Source: an uncultured Spirochaetales bacterium (GTDB lineage Bacteria > Spirochaetota > Spirochaetia > Sphaerochaetales > Sphaerochaetaceae). Taken from it: a stretch of DNA of 13,542 nucleotides. A program made the translations under genes and the position numbers. The notes beneath the pieces were generated by a model. The model worked only from the letters and a program-made list of their open reading frames with translations. It was not told where the DNA came from and made no database searches. Where the stretch lies: NCBI GenBank assembly GCA_949292445.1, contig CASEZU010000160.1, positions 1 through 13,542 of the forward strand, read 5' to 3'. Shown here piece after piece: positions 1-6,882 of this stretch. The first letter of the stretch is position 1. Every line of letters begins with the position of its first letter.

Positions 1-396
1 ATCAGCACAGGGATGCTTCTGCCTCTTCTGAAGCACTACAAGCTCTCTGATCCAGCAGAATTCATCACTCTTGTAAACAGCGCGGAAACAGAGAAGGGTT
101 ATATCGCCTCCGGAGCGAGGATAGTCACGGATATGGCAATCCGCGGAGACAGGCTCGCGCGGGACATTCTGGGGAAAGGTGCCGATGAACTTGTGCTTCT
201 TGTCTCCTCCCTGACTCCATTCTTCGCCGAGAGGAAGATACCGCTTGTACTCTACGGAGGAGTTCTTGAGCATGATGAATACATACGGGCCCTTCTTTCG
301 GAAAGGCTTTCCATCCTGCCTGTGGAGATCACAAAACCGAAACACACAGCACTGGAAGGAGCACTGATGATTGCAAGACACTCCGCAGGCAGCTGA
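1..396 (+). CDS. BadF/BadG/BcrA/BcrD-type ATPase (N-acetylglucosamine kinase-like), C-terminal part
   Basis: The 3' end of a gene that starts before the window; the frame is open from base 1 and stops with TGA at 394-396, giving 131 visible residues. The helical stretch with an Ala/Asp-rich 'GDRLARDILGKGADEL' block, followed by 'PLVLYGGVLEHDEY' and a closing 'TALEGALMIA', follows the usual C-terminal layout of the BadF/BadG/BcrA/BcrD ATPase family (GDxxA, then LxGGV, then a GA-rich end), which includes N-acetylglucosamine and related sugar kinases. The ATP-binding N-terminal half is not visible, so substrate and exact subfamily are open. It converges on ygeW and probably has nothing to do with the selenium genes. 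Confidence is good for the superfamily and low for the substrate. Confidence 0.75.
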   Translation: MSTGMLLPLLKHYKLSDPAEFITLVNSAETEKGYIASGARIVTDMAIRGDRLARDILGKGADELVLLVSSLTPFFAERKIPLVLYGGVLEHDEYIRALLSERLSILPVEITKPKHTALEGALMIARHSAGS

Positions 397-644
397 TGAA
401 CAGGAGACGATGCCGGCACTTGTAAAAATTTTTAGAAGCATGATGTATTTCATCCATACTTCTCAATATTTCTGCCAAGTTACTGGAGCGAGGAGAACAT
501 GAGAAACAAGATAATCTAAAGGCCGGCATATCTGAAAAAAAGCAGGATTACACTGGAACGGATATCATAAAAAGCTGTTCAACGATGTCAGACCGAAAAT
601 CGGCTCAGATACAAATAACTCACAATACTCAGGCCTATGAGATA
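397..644. other. Non-coding gap between convergent genes
   Basis: No convincing gene is visible; the only sizeable open frame here (minus strand, 329-529) is Cys/Ser/Leu-rich and overlaps the kinase end. Two structural details are visible. An imperfect stem at 434-463 (AGAAGCATGATG against CATCCATACTTCT, one mismatch and one bulge) lies just after an A5T5 run at 424-433. The 8-mer ATGCCGGC at 410-417 recurs inverted as GCCGGCAT at 522-529. Either could be decayed or weak transcription-end structure; no function is assigned. Confidence 0.4.
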
Positions 645-679
645 GAAAACCGCTGCATTTCTGATGAGCAGCGGTTTTC
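645..679. terminator. Perfect 12-bp hairpin, bidirectional terminator between convergent genes
   Basis: The arms GAAAACCGCTGC (645-656) and GCAGCGGTTTTC (668-679) are exact reverse complements around an 11-nt loop. The distal part of the stem is A4/T4, so each strand ends its hairpin with TTTTC, as in an intrinsic terminator. It lies 19 nt past the ygeW stop on the minus strand and about 250 nt past the kinase stop on the plus strand, so it most plausibly ends the ygeW operon and may also stop the kinase transcript. Confidence 0.8.
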
Positions 680-698
680 CTGTCAGATTACTGAGCGT

Positions 699-1901
699 TT
701 ACCTGATCCTTGCCTTCTCTGCATCCATGAGCTCTGCGAGCTTTCCTGACGGATCCTTGAACTTCGCGAGGAAGATCATGGCCGCGATGATGTACGGCTT
801 GTAGGAAGCCTCCTTGTAAAGCGGGACAAGGTAGCGGTCGAATACAGAGGCATCGACCTCGCCTTCCTTGCAGGATACGCCTGTGATATCGGCAGGGAGG
901 CAGTGCATGTAGAGCGCCTTGCCGTCCTTTGTCGTCTTCATCAGCTCCTCGGAGCATGTCCAGTTCTTGAATTTCGCATTGTTCTCAAGGCACTTCTTCT
1001 CAAGATCCTTGAGCTCATCGAACCTGCCCTCACCGACGAGCTTTGTCCTTTCCTCCATCACGGCAAACGGAGCCCATGACTTCGGATATACGATATCGGC
1101 ATCCTTGAACGCCTCTTCCATCGTATTGACCTTCTTGTATGAACCGCCAGAGGCCGCAGCATTCTTTGCTGCGATCTCCTCGACATCGCTCATAACGTCA
1201 TATCCCTCCGGGTGCGCGAGAACCACATCCATGCCGAAACGTGTGAAGAGTCCGATGACACCCTGTGGAACGGAAAGCGGCTTGCCATATGACGGCGAAT
1301 AAGCCCATGTCATGGCGACCTTCTTGCCCTTGAGGTTCTCTACGCCGCCGAAATGGTTGATCACATGCAGGAGGTCGGCCATGCACTGTGTCGGATGGTC
1401 GATATCGCACTGGAGATTGACAAGTGTCGGCCTCTGCTCAAGAACGCCGTCCCTGTAGCCTTCCTGGACAGCCTCGGAGACACTCTTCATGTAGGTGTAG
1501 CCCTTGCCGATATACATATCATCGCGGATACCGATGACATCGGCCATGAAGGAGATCATGTTGGCAGTCTCCCTTACAGTCTCGCCATGAGCTATCTGGG
1601 AAACCTTCTCATCGAGATCCTGGACCTCGAGTCCGAGGAGATTGCAGGCAGAAGCGAATGAGAATCTCGTACGTGTGGAGTTGTCGCGGAAGATGGAGAT
1701 TCCCAGGCCGGAGTCGAAGACCTTGGCGGAGATGTTGTTCTCCCTCATTCCTCTGAGTATCTCAGCCACCTTGAAAACAGCCGCGATCTCATCATCGCTC
1801 TCCTTCCATGTGTGGAAGAAGTCATTGAGGTACATATTAGATGTGTTGAGCTTCTTGAGCTCCTCTATCATCTTCCTGATCTCACCCTTGTCTCTGGCCA
1901 T
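699..1901 (-). CDS. ygeW: YgeW-type knotted carbamoyltransferase
   Basis: A 400-residue member of the aspartate/ornithine carbamoyltransferase fold. The carbamoyl-phosphate loop is DNSTRTR at residues 73-79, the HPTQ motif is at 169-172 and HCLP is at 333-336. The length exceeds typical OTCases (about 310-340) and fits the knotted YgeW family, found in purine-catabolism gene sets beside selenium-dependent hydroxylases; its true substrate is not established and may be a ureide such as allantoin-derived oxamate or a diamine. A strong Shine-Dalgarno site (AAGGAGGA, 1906-1913) sits 4 nt before the ATG. It is the last gene of the selenium operon, 89 nt after the Nif11-like gene. That gap could hold its own weak promoter (TTGCAA at 1952-1957, 17-nt spacer, TAGAGT at 1929-1934, minus strand). 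Confidence 0.9.
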   Translation of the reverse strand: MARDKGEIRKMIEELKKLNTSNMYLNDFFHTWKESDDEIAAVFKVAEILRGMRENNISAKVFDSGLGISIFRDNSTRTRFSFASACNLLGLEVQDLDEKVSQIAHGETVRETANMISFMADVIGIRDDMYIGKGYTYMKSVSEAVQEGYRDGVLEQRPTLVNLQCDIDHPTQCMADLLHVINHFGGVENLKGKKVAMTWAYSPSYGKPLSVPQGVIGLFTRFGMDVVLAHPEGYDVMSDVEEIAAKNAAASGGSYKKVNTMEEAFKDADIVYPKSWAPFAVMEERTKLVGEGRFDELKDLEKKCLENNAKFKNWTCSEELMKTTKDGKALYMHCLPADITGVSCKEGEVDASVFDRYLVPLYKEASYKPYIIAAMIFLAKFKDPSGKLAELMDAEKARIR

Positions 1902-1990
1902 CTGGTCCTCCTTGGATTTGCAATCAAAACTCTATCACAGCATCGCAGGCCTTGCAATCTAATGTTGCACTTTGTTGCGATACAGAGCCT

Positions 1991-2224
1991 TCACTTTCTC
2001 AGGTGCTCAGGCACCTCGGAGCCATCGCTCACAAACCCGTTGTAAAGATCCACATCCGCCTCCGTCATCATATATCCCAGTTCACGGGCAAACGGTATGA
2101 GGACATTTCTTGTTATTTCGGATGTATCCCCTAGATACTCCATGATCCTCCTGTCAAGCTCCTCCCTTGCCTCATCGTTCTCATCGATCATCAGCAGGAA
2201 TGCATCCATTATATTGTCAGCCAT
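1991..2224 (-). CDS. Small acidic Nif11-like protein
   Basis: A 77-residue, acidic, probably helical protein. The ATG at 2224 is chosen because AAGGAG (2230-2235) lies 5 nt upstream; the frame stays open 13 codons further to 2263, but that extension has no such site. Residues of the form FLxxIDENDExxxEL near the N-terminus, followed by 'PFARELGYMMTEADVDLY', resemble the Nif11 domain (FL...D..L...L, then A+E.GY..T..DL), known both as a stand-alone domain and as a leader of ribosomal peptides. No GG cleavage site or Cys/Ser/Thr-rich core follows: only about 14 residues remain, so it is not an obvious peptide precursor. A TATACT box on the minus strand (2242-2247) might start transcription just ahead of it. 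It lies between selD and ygeW. The family call is by eye and its role is unknown. Confidence 0.6.
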   Translation of the reverse strand: MADNIMDAFLLMIDENDEAREELDRRIMEYLGDTSEITRNVLIPFARELGYMMTEADVDLYNGFVSDGSEVPEHLRK

Positions 2225-2276
2225 GGCATCTCCTTGCTCCCAGTATAATGGAATATTGAGCATGCGGCATTAAGGA

Positions 2277-3290
2277 TCAGCATACTTCGACAGGTGTCTC
2301 TTTCTTCTCAGCAGCTTCTCCGATGATGAACGCCTCCTTCATCCTCTCAAGATAGGCAGCGGCATCGGCAGGAGGCATGAAGAGAAGGAGTCCACCCGAT
2401 GTCTCCGGAGAGAAAAGGAGATCCCGCTGACAGAGTGTGAAACTATCAGGAATGCTGACTTTATCAGCAAGATAGTCCTCATTCGTATAACGCCCCTCGG
2501 GAACGAAGCCGAATGTGGCCATCTCCTGAGCCTCGGGAAGGAATCTGAGGCTGCGGTAATCTATCCTGATGGTAACCCCGGATGCAGATGCAGCCTCATA
2601 TGAGTGTCCCATGAGCGAGAATCCCGTGACATCAGTGGCAGCATGGACAGCAAGACCTGAGGCAGCTTCCTTGGCCGCTTTGTTGAGGGTCCTCATCTGG
2701 TCTATCGCCTCCAGGGCCTCTGTCTCACCCGCTTTATGAGCTGTCATTAGTATGCCTGAACCGAGGCGTTTTGTAAGAACCGCCATATCTCCGGGCCTGG
2801 CTCCCTTGTTTGACCAGACTGCATCCTTTCTGGCAAAGCCGGTCACGGCAAGGCCGAATTTGGGCTCTCGATCCGAAAGAGTGTGCCCTCCGGCTATGAT
2901 GACTCCGGCCTCTTCAGCCTTCCTGATAGCACCGGTCATGATGCGCCGCATCACGGAGATGTCGAGACAGGAAGGGAAGCACATCAGGCTCATCGCGATC
3001 TCAGGCTCTCCCCCCATCGCATAGATGTCTGAGATCGCATTCGCTGCGGCTATCTCACCGAAGACCTCAGGATCATCGACCATCGGAGGAAAGAAATCCA
3101 CCGTCTCTATGAGAACACGGCCATCGCCGAGATCATAGACAAGGGCATCATCGGAGCTCTCGAAGCCCTCAATGAGTGCGCCGTTCCTTATCTGGGGAAG
3201 ACCATCAAGCGCCTTGTGCAGCTCCCCGGGCGGCAATTTGGCATTGCATCCGGAACTCCTCACAAGAGCCGTCAGCCTCACTTCTTCCAT
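2277..3290 (-). CDS. selD: Selenophosphate synthetase (selenide, water dikinase)
   Basis: A 337-residue SelD that makes monoselenophosphate from selenide and ATP. The N-terminal active-site segment is SSGCNAKLPP, with Cys15 (TGC, not selenocysteine) and Lys18 aligning with Cys17 and Lys20 of E. coli SelD. The second Cys of the E. coli GCGCK motif is Ala here. Also visible are the metal/ATP region SSDDALVYDL (45-54), AISDIYAMGG (85-94), IAGGHTLSD (132-140), ATDVTGFSLMGH (218-229) and SPETSGGLL (294-302); length and domain order are normal. GGAGG sits 5 nt before the ATG. The start overlaps the end of the DUF3343 gene by 13 nt, implying translational coupling. With YedE, YedF and the hydroxylases nearby and no selA/selB visible, it probably supplies selenium for the molybdenum hydroxylase cofactor. 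Confidence 0.96.
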   Translation of the reverse strand: MEEVRLTALVRSSGCNAKLPPGELHKALDGLPQIRNGALIEGFESSDDALVYDLGDGRVLIETVDFFPPMVDDPEVFGEIAAANAISDIYAMGGEPEIAMSLMCFPSCLDISVMRRIMTGAIRKAEEAGVIIAGGHTLSDREPKFGLAVTGFARKDAVWSNKGARPGDMAVLTKRLGSGILMTAHKAGETEALEAIDQMRTLNKAAKEAASGLAVHAATDVTGFSLMGHSYEAASASGVTIRIDYRSLRFLPEAQEMATFGFVPEGRYTNEDYLADKVSIPDSFTLCQRDLLFSPETSGGLLLFMPPADAAAYLERMKEAFIIGEAAEKKETPVEVC

Positions 3291-3511
3291 ATAATCCTCC
3301 AGCTGTCCCCTTCCCTGATATATACGGCCTCTGTGTTCTCATCAGCTGCGGCAGGATCGAACGGGACGGAGAAAAAGACAGCAGTGCCGCAAGATGAGGA
3401 GAGAGAACGGGGAACGGGTCTGAGCTCAGCACCATCCCCTATCCTCTTCCTGAACATTATAGCGCCGTAGTGGCTGAAAAATGTCGCTACCTTGATACCC
3501 TCAGCTTCCAA
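3278..3511 (-). CDS. DUF3343 small Cys protein (putative Se/S carrier-like)
   Basis: A 77-residue protein wedged between the YedF-like gene and selD, overlapping the first by 25 nt and the second by 13 nt. The block RPVPRSLSSSCGTAV at residues 31-45 with Cys41 is the hallmark of DUF3343 (PF11823, putative Se/S carrier-like); the N-terminal VATFFSHYGAIMF fits the family's opening strand and helix. DUF3343 proteins are recurrent neighbours of selD/yedE/yedF, and the Cys is suspected to carry persulfide or selenide; this is inferred from context, not proven. The start is TTG at 3511, as no ATG or GTG precedes the conserved strand; its ribosome site is poor (GGCGG at about -5), so coupling to the upstream gene is likely. 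The next ATG (residue 19) would cut into the domain. Confidence 0.8.
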   Translation of the reverse strand: MEAEGIKVATFFSHYGAIMFRKRIGDGAELRPVPRSLSSSCGTAVFFSVPFDPAAADENTEAVYIREGDSWRIIWKK

Positions 3512-3693
3512 TTGCCGCCCTCTTCCTCCGCCGCGACCTTGTAGCCGAGCGCAGCCGCATAGCGCGTGACATTCTCCTTCGCTGCCCTGTTGTCAACAAT
3601 GACAACGAGGCCGTCAGGACTCTCCTTGAGAGCCTTCTTCGTCATTATGACCGGTTCCGGGCAGCTGTATCCAGATGTATCGAGTTCTTTCAT
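3487..3693 (-). CDS. yedF: YedF/TusA-family (SirA-like) sulfur or selenium carrier
   Basis: A 68-residue single-domain member of the TusA/SirA/YedF family. The signature CPEPVIMTKKAL begins at Cys11, the residue that carries the persulfide (or selenopersulfide) in this family; the rest, ending in a GNWKLRV strand, fits the two-layer fold. CPEP and linkage to yedE and selD point to YedF rather than TusA. The longer YedF proteins of many anaerobes carry an extra DsrE-like domain; this one does not and resembles the short E. coli form. ATG 3691-3693 overlaps the yedE stop as ATGA, and the sequence AAGGAGGAAGGC just upstream lies within the yedE tail. It probably passes reduced Se or S to SelD or the cofactor sulfurtransferase. 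Confidence 0.88.
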   Translation of the reverse strand: MKELDTSGYSCPEPVIMTKKALKESPDGLVVIVDNRAAKENVTRYAAALGYKVAAEEEGGNWKLRVSR

Positions 3694-4757
3694 GCCTTCC
3701 TCCTTTCCCTTGCCGTAGCGTAAAGAGCTATCGCGAGAAGAATGATTATTCCCGCAATGATTGCAACCTTCCCGTTCACGCCGGGACCTGTGTTCGCGGA
3801 AGACGCAAGCGAGAAATTATGGGCTGCAGCCGCACCGGCCATCATTCCCAGCACAGCGACAGCGCTGTCTCCCGATCCCTCTCCAGCAAGGATGAGCTGC
3901 CGCAGGGGACATCCTCCCAGCATGACTGAACCAAGCCCTACAGCGAACATGCCGAGGAAATTCCAAAGGTGCATCGGATGAGACACAGGCTGATCAGCAA
4001 ACCCCAGATGGAAGCTGCCAGTGATGAGATTTCCGACAAGAACGGCGGCGAAGATGGCGATGAAACCCGAGATGAGCGTAAAGTCTTTGATGAGGAATAT
4101 ATCCCTGATCCCTCCGGCCATGCATAGCCTTGTGCGCTCTGCTGCCGCACCGGCTGCAAGCCCCGCAAGAAGTGCTGCGGCAACAGGAGCATGCATCGAC
4201 CCCGGCCCTGTCTCGGAGAACAGGAAGAGTGCCGGAAAAGCCATGAACAGCACGAAAAGGAGGATTGTCGAGGCTGGAAATGCAAGGCCTTCAAGGGAAC
4301 TCTGCTTCTCAGCCTTACCCAGCGAGAATCCCGCGGAAAGGAAGACACAGCCGGCACCTATTCCCGCGATGAATCCAATAAGTCCGACAAGCGCATTGAG
4401 GTCCCCTCCCCCGAGCCTGATCACCATCCTCAGAGGACAGCCGAGGAACACGAGGGCTCCCAGCATGACGATGAACCCGATCACGAATCTCAGCACAGGG
4501 GATGATCCTCCGCGCGGGCGGAAATCCCCCTTAATGACACTCAGCGCGAATGAACCGAGCACAATGCCGATTATCTCCGGGCGTACATACTCGACTATCG
4601 GAGCTGTATGAAGATGAAGTGCCCCGGCAGTATCACGCAGGAAGCAGGCGATGCAGAAACCCATGTTGCCAGGATTCCCCAGTAGTGTGAGCACAACAGC
4701 TGCAGCACCGATCAGAAGCCCGGTGACAGCCAGTTTTCCTTTTTCAGCGATTCTCAT
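3690..4757 (-). CDS. yedE: YedE-type putative selenium transporter (YeeE/YedE family)
   Basis: A 355-residue integral membrane protein made of two homologous halves rich in hydrophobic helices, as in the YeeE/YedE (PF04143) sulfur-compound transporters. Visible Cys motifs are GFCIACFLRD (Cys35, Cys38), GCPLR (Cys107), RLCMAGGIRD (Cys212) and a second GCPLR (Cys283). These paired repeats mark the YedE subfamily tied to selenium use, where it is thought to import a reduced selenium species. The ATG at 4757 (MRIAEKGK) starts the signal-like first helix; a TTG start at 4799 is possible but would add 14 unlikely residues and run past the promoter. Only a modest AGGA lies upstream. It is first in the operon yedE-yedF-DUF3343-selD-nif11-like-ygeW and divergent from the desulfurase gene. 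Confidence 0.9.
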   Translation of the reverse strand: MRIAEKGKLAVTGLLIGAAAVVLTLLGNPGNMGFCIACFLRDTAGALHLHTAPIVEYVRPEIIGIVLGSFALSVIKGDFRPRGGSSPVLRFVIGFIVMLGALVFLGCPLRMVIRLGGGDLNALVGLIGFIAGIGAGCVFLSAGFSLGKAEKQSSLEGLAFPASTILLFVLFMAFPALFLFSETGPGSMHAPVAAALLAGLAAGAAAERTRLCMAGGIRDIFLIKDFTLISGFIAIFAAVLVGNLITGSFHLGFADQPVSHPMHLWNFLGMFAVGLGSVMLGGCPLRQLILAGEGSGDSAVAVLGMMAGAAAAHNFSLASSANTGPGVNGKVAIIAGIIILLAIALYATARERRKA

Positions 4758-4816
4758 GTTTTCAATCCTACCATTATGTAATAGATAATACAATGGCAAC
4801 GTGCTACAATCATCCC
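4758..4816. promoter_or_regulatory. Divergent promoter region between yedE and the desulfurase gene
   Basis: A 59-nt AT-rich stretch between two divergent starts. On the minus strand, TTGCCA (4794-4799) and CATAAT (4773-4778) are spaced 15 nt, slightly short, and would give yedE a leader of about 9 nt. On the plus strand, an extended TGCTACAAT (-10 hexamer TACAAT at 4805-4810) stands 6 nt before the ATG at 4817, with a weak TAGATA (4782-4787) 17 nt upstream; GATAAT at 4784-4789 is an alternative -10. These are matches to sigma-70 consensus by eye. The elements overlap, so the two directions may compete. Confidence 0.5.
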
Positions 4817-5953
4817 ATGAGAAGAATCTATCTGGACAATGCCTCCACTGCGTTTCCCAAAGCGCCTGGCACGGGAGAGGCCATTGCAGAGTATATAGAC
4901 AAAGGGTGTGTCAACCTCTACAGGACAGAAAGCAGGCTGACGGAGGAGAACTTCGACATTCTCCTCTCACTGAGGACAATGCTCTCCGCTCTCTACAGCT
5001 TTCCCCACCCTGAATGCATTGCATTCACCCGGAATATAACCGAGGCGATGAACTGGATCATCAAAGGCCTCTTCACGCGCGGCGATCATGTCATTGTGTC
5101 AGCAAATGAGCATAATGCCGTGATGCGGCCGCTGAATGAAATGGGAATAGAGTTTTCCCGCCTTCCATCTGACAGACATGGCTACAATGACTACTCCTCC
5201 ATCGAGGCTCTGATAACTCCACGCACAAAAGGAATAATCATAAACGCAGCGGGGAATGTCTCAGGTGCGGTGCAGAGCCTTGAGGAACCAGCAGAAGCGG
5301 CAAGAAAGCATAGGCTTTATTTCATCGTGGATACCGCCCAGGCATCTCCCTATGTGGATATAGACATGGAAGCGCTAGGCATTGCCGCACTCGGCTTCAC
5401 AGGCCATAAAGGTTTTCTCGGTCCTGAAGGGACAGGCGGGATGATTCTCAGGAAGGATATCGCGGCAGCTATTCCTCCTCTCATCGCCGGAGGGACAGGG
5501 AGCGAGAGCGACAGCGAGGAAATTCCCCATACGCTGCCTGAGCGGCTCTCTCCAGGAACAGAGAACATGCCGGGACTTGCCGGGCTTGAGAAAGCGATGT
5601 GCTTTTCCATCGGAAACAGGAAGGAACTGGAAGCACATTCCGCAGCCATGACAGAGCGGCTTTATGAAGGGATCATGGAAACAGACGGGCTGCAGCCGGT
5701 CGGAGCCGGCATAGATGAGCCGAGGACCGCGGTGCTCTCAGTGACATCTGAACGGAAGGATATAGCAGAAATAGCCGCAGAGCTCCTTGAAAGGGGGAAC
5801 ATAGAGACACGCGTAGGACTCCATTGCGCGCCGTCAGCGCACAGATCGCTTGGAACATTCCCGACAGGTACGTTAAGATTCTCGCCAGGACCGTTCACCA
5901 CGGAAGATGAGATAGATACGACAATAGAAATACTAAGGGAGATAATGTCATGA
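4817..5953 (+). CDS. Class-V cysteine desulfurase / selenocysteine lyase-like enzyme
   Basis: A 378-residue PLP enzyme of aminotransferase class V. The N-terminus RRIYLDNAST is the normal opening for this family; H99 in NEHNAV, D172 in VDTAQA and the Schiff-base lysine K198 in FTGHKGFLGPEG are visible, with the catalytic cysteine C337 in GLHCAPSAHRSLGT. This fits the cysteine-desulfurase branch found in selenium-dependent hydroxylase clusters, which releases sulfur (from cysteine) or selenium (from selenocysteine) for SelD or for cofactor sulfuration/selenation; the substrate cannot be read from the sequence. ATG 4817 is preferred over ATG 4793 because the latter adds an odd MATCYNHP tail. 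Neither has a Shine-Dalgarno site, and a -10 box only 6 nt upstream suggests a leaderless mRNA. It overlaps the next gene by 4 nt (ATGA). Confidence 0.9.
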   Translation: MRRIYLDNASTAFPKAPGTGEAIAEYIDKGCVNLYRTESRLTEENFDILLSLRTMLSALYSFPHPECIAFTRNITEAMNWIIKGLFTRGDHVIVSANEHNAVMRPLNEMGIEFSRLPSDRHGYNDYSSIEALITPRTKGIIINAAGNVSGAVQSLEEPAEAARKHRLYFIVDTAQASPYVDIDMEALGIAALGFTGHKGFLGPEGTGGMILRKDIAAAIPPLIAGGTGSESDSEEIPHTLPERLSPGTENMPGLAGLEKAMCFSIGNRKELEAHSAAMTERLYEGIMETDGLQPVGAGIDEPRTAVLSVTSERKDIAEIAAELLERGNIETRVGLHCAPSAHRSLGTFPTGTLRFSPGPFTTEDEIDTTIEILREIMS

Positions 5954-6882
5954 GCCGGTATTTCAAAGAATTTCTGGAAGCCCTGTCGCAGGGCAGCGTT
6001 GAGAGGCGCACAATACTGGAAAGCGGTGCTGAGGCAATATTTCAGGATGGAAGGCTGATCACATCTTCAGATGGCAGCCGCGATTTCTCATCTGCAGACC
6101 TCACGGAGACAGTCAAAGCCGAACCGCATCTCATTCTTTTCGGCTCCGGCCACATAGGAAAAGCCCTCTATGATATCGGAACAATTATGCAGATGCGCAT
6201 GACAGTGCTTGACGACAGGGCTGAACTCCTTACAGAAGAGCGGTTCCCTCTTGCAGAAAGACACATAGCTCCATTCAGCGAGCTCCTTAAGAAGGAATAT
6301 GAAGCAACGGCTCCCTGCTATGTCATATTCACCCACGGACACTCATATGATACGGAATGCCTGCGCTATGCGCTCAGGCGTCCGGCATCATACATCGGCA
6401 TGATAGGCTCCAGAGCCAAGAGCGCTCGCTCTCTTGCACAGCTCAGGGAAGAAGGATTTTCCGAAGAGTCACTCTCTGCAGTGCACACGCCAATAGGACT
6501 TCCGATCGGAGCGGAGACGCCGGAGGAGATAGCCGTATCGATAATGGCCGAGATAATCTCCATATTCCGGAGCGGTGATCATTTCACCACCATCGCCCCC
6601 TCCCTTCTCCGCTTCATGGCTGACAGACGCGGCATCGCCGTCAGGATCGTGGACAAGAGAGGATCCGCGCCGAGAAGCATCGGCTCGATGATGGCAGTAA
6701 CGGAAAGCGGCATCGCCGGAACCGTAGGAGGAGGTGCCATTGAAATGGCTGCGGTCAATGAGGCAAGGGAGATGATCGCCTCATGTGAGAGATACCGCCT
6801 CCGCCATTATGATCTCACCGCATCCGGAGATATCGGAATGGTATGCGGCGGTAATGAGACGCTGCTCTTCACCCCATTCTGA
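5950..6882 (+). CDS. XdhC/CoxI-family molybdenum-cofactor insertion factor with permuted domains
   Basis: A 310-residue protein of the XdhC/CoxI family, which binds and delivers the sulfurated or selenated molybdenum cofactor to xanthine dehydrogenase-type enzymes. The Rossmann domain comes first: HLILFGSGHIGKAL (60-73), FTHGHSYDTE (127-136), YIGMIGSR (148-155) and PIGLPIGAETPEEIAVSI (181-198). The XdhC_CoxI domain comes last: KRGSAPRSIGSMMAV (236-250), GTVGGGAIE (257-265) and GMVCGGNET (296-304). In ordinary XdhC proteins the order is the reverse. Residues 1-57 match neither domain clearly. The ATG sits in an ATGA overlap with the desulfurase stop and has AAGGGAG 8 nt upstream, so the two are co-expressed, which fits successive steps of cofactor maturation. 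The stop abuts the stop of the convergent flavodoxin gene. Confidence 0.88.
   Translation: MSRYFKEFLEALSQGSVERRTILESGAEAIFQDGRLITSSDGSRDFSSADLTETVKAEPHLILFGSGHIGKALYDIGTIMQMRMTVLDDRAELLTEERFPLAERHIAPFSELLKKEYEATAPCYVIFTHGHSYDTECLRYALRRPASYIGMIGSRAKSARSLAQLREEGFSEESLSAVHTPIGLPIGAETPEEIAVSIMAEIISIFRSGDHFTTIAPSLLRFMADRRGIAVRIVDKRGSAPRSIGSMMAVTESGIAGTVGGGAIEMAAVNEAREMIASCERYRLRHYDLTASGDIGMVCGGNETLLFTPF

Noticed and set aside
410..529. Inverted 8-mer ATGCCGGC/GCCGGCAT as mobile-element ends
   Set aside because: Only 8 bp, about 100 bp apart, with no coding content or target duplication between; chance is the simpler explanation.
4793..4816. Upstream ATG for the desulfurase
   Set aside because: It adds MATCYNHP before the normal family N-terminus and would start inside the yedE promoter; the ATG at 4817 gives the expected RRIYLDNAST opening.
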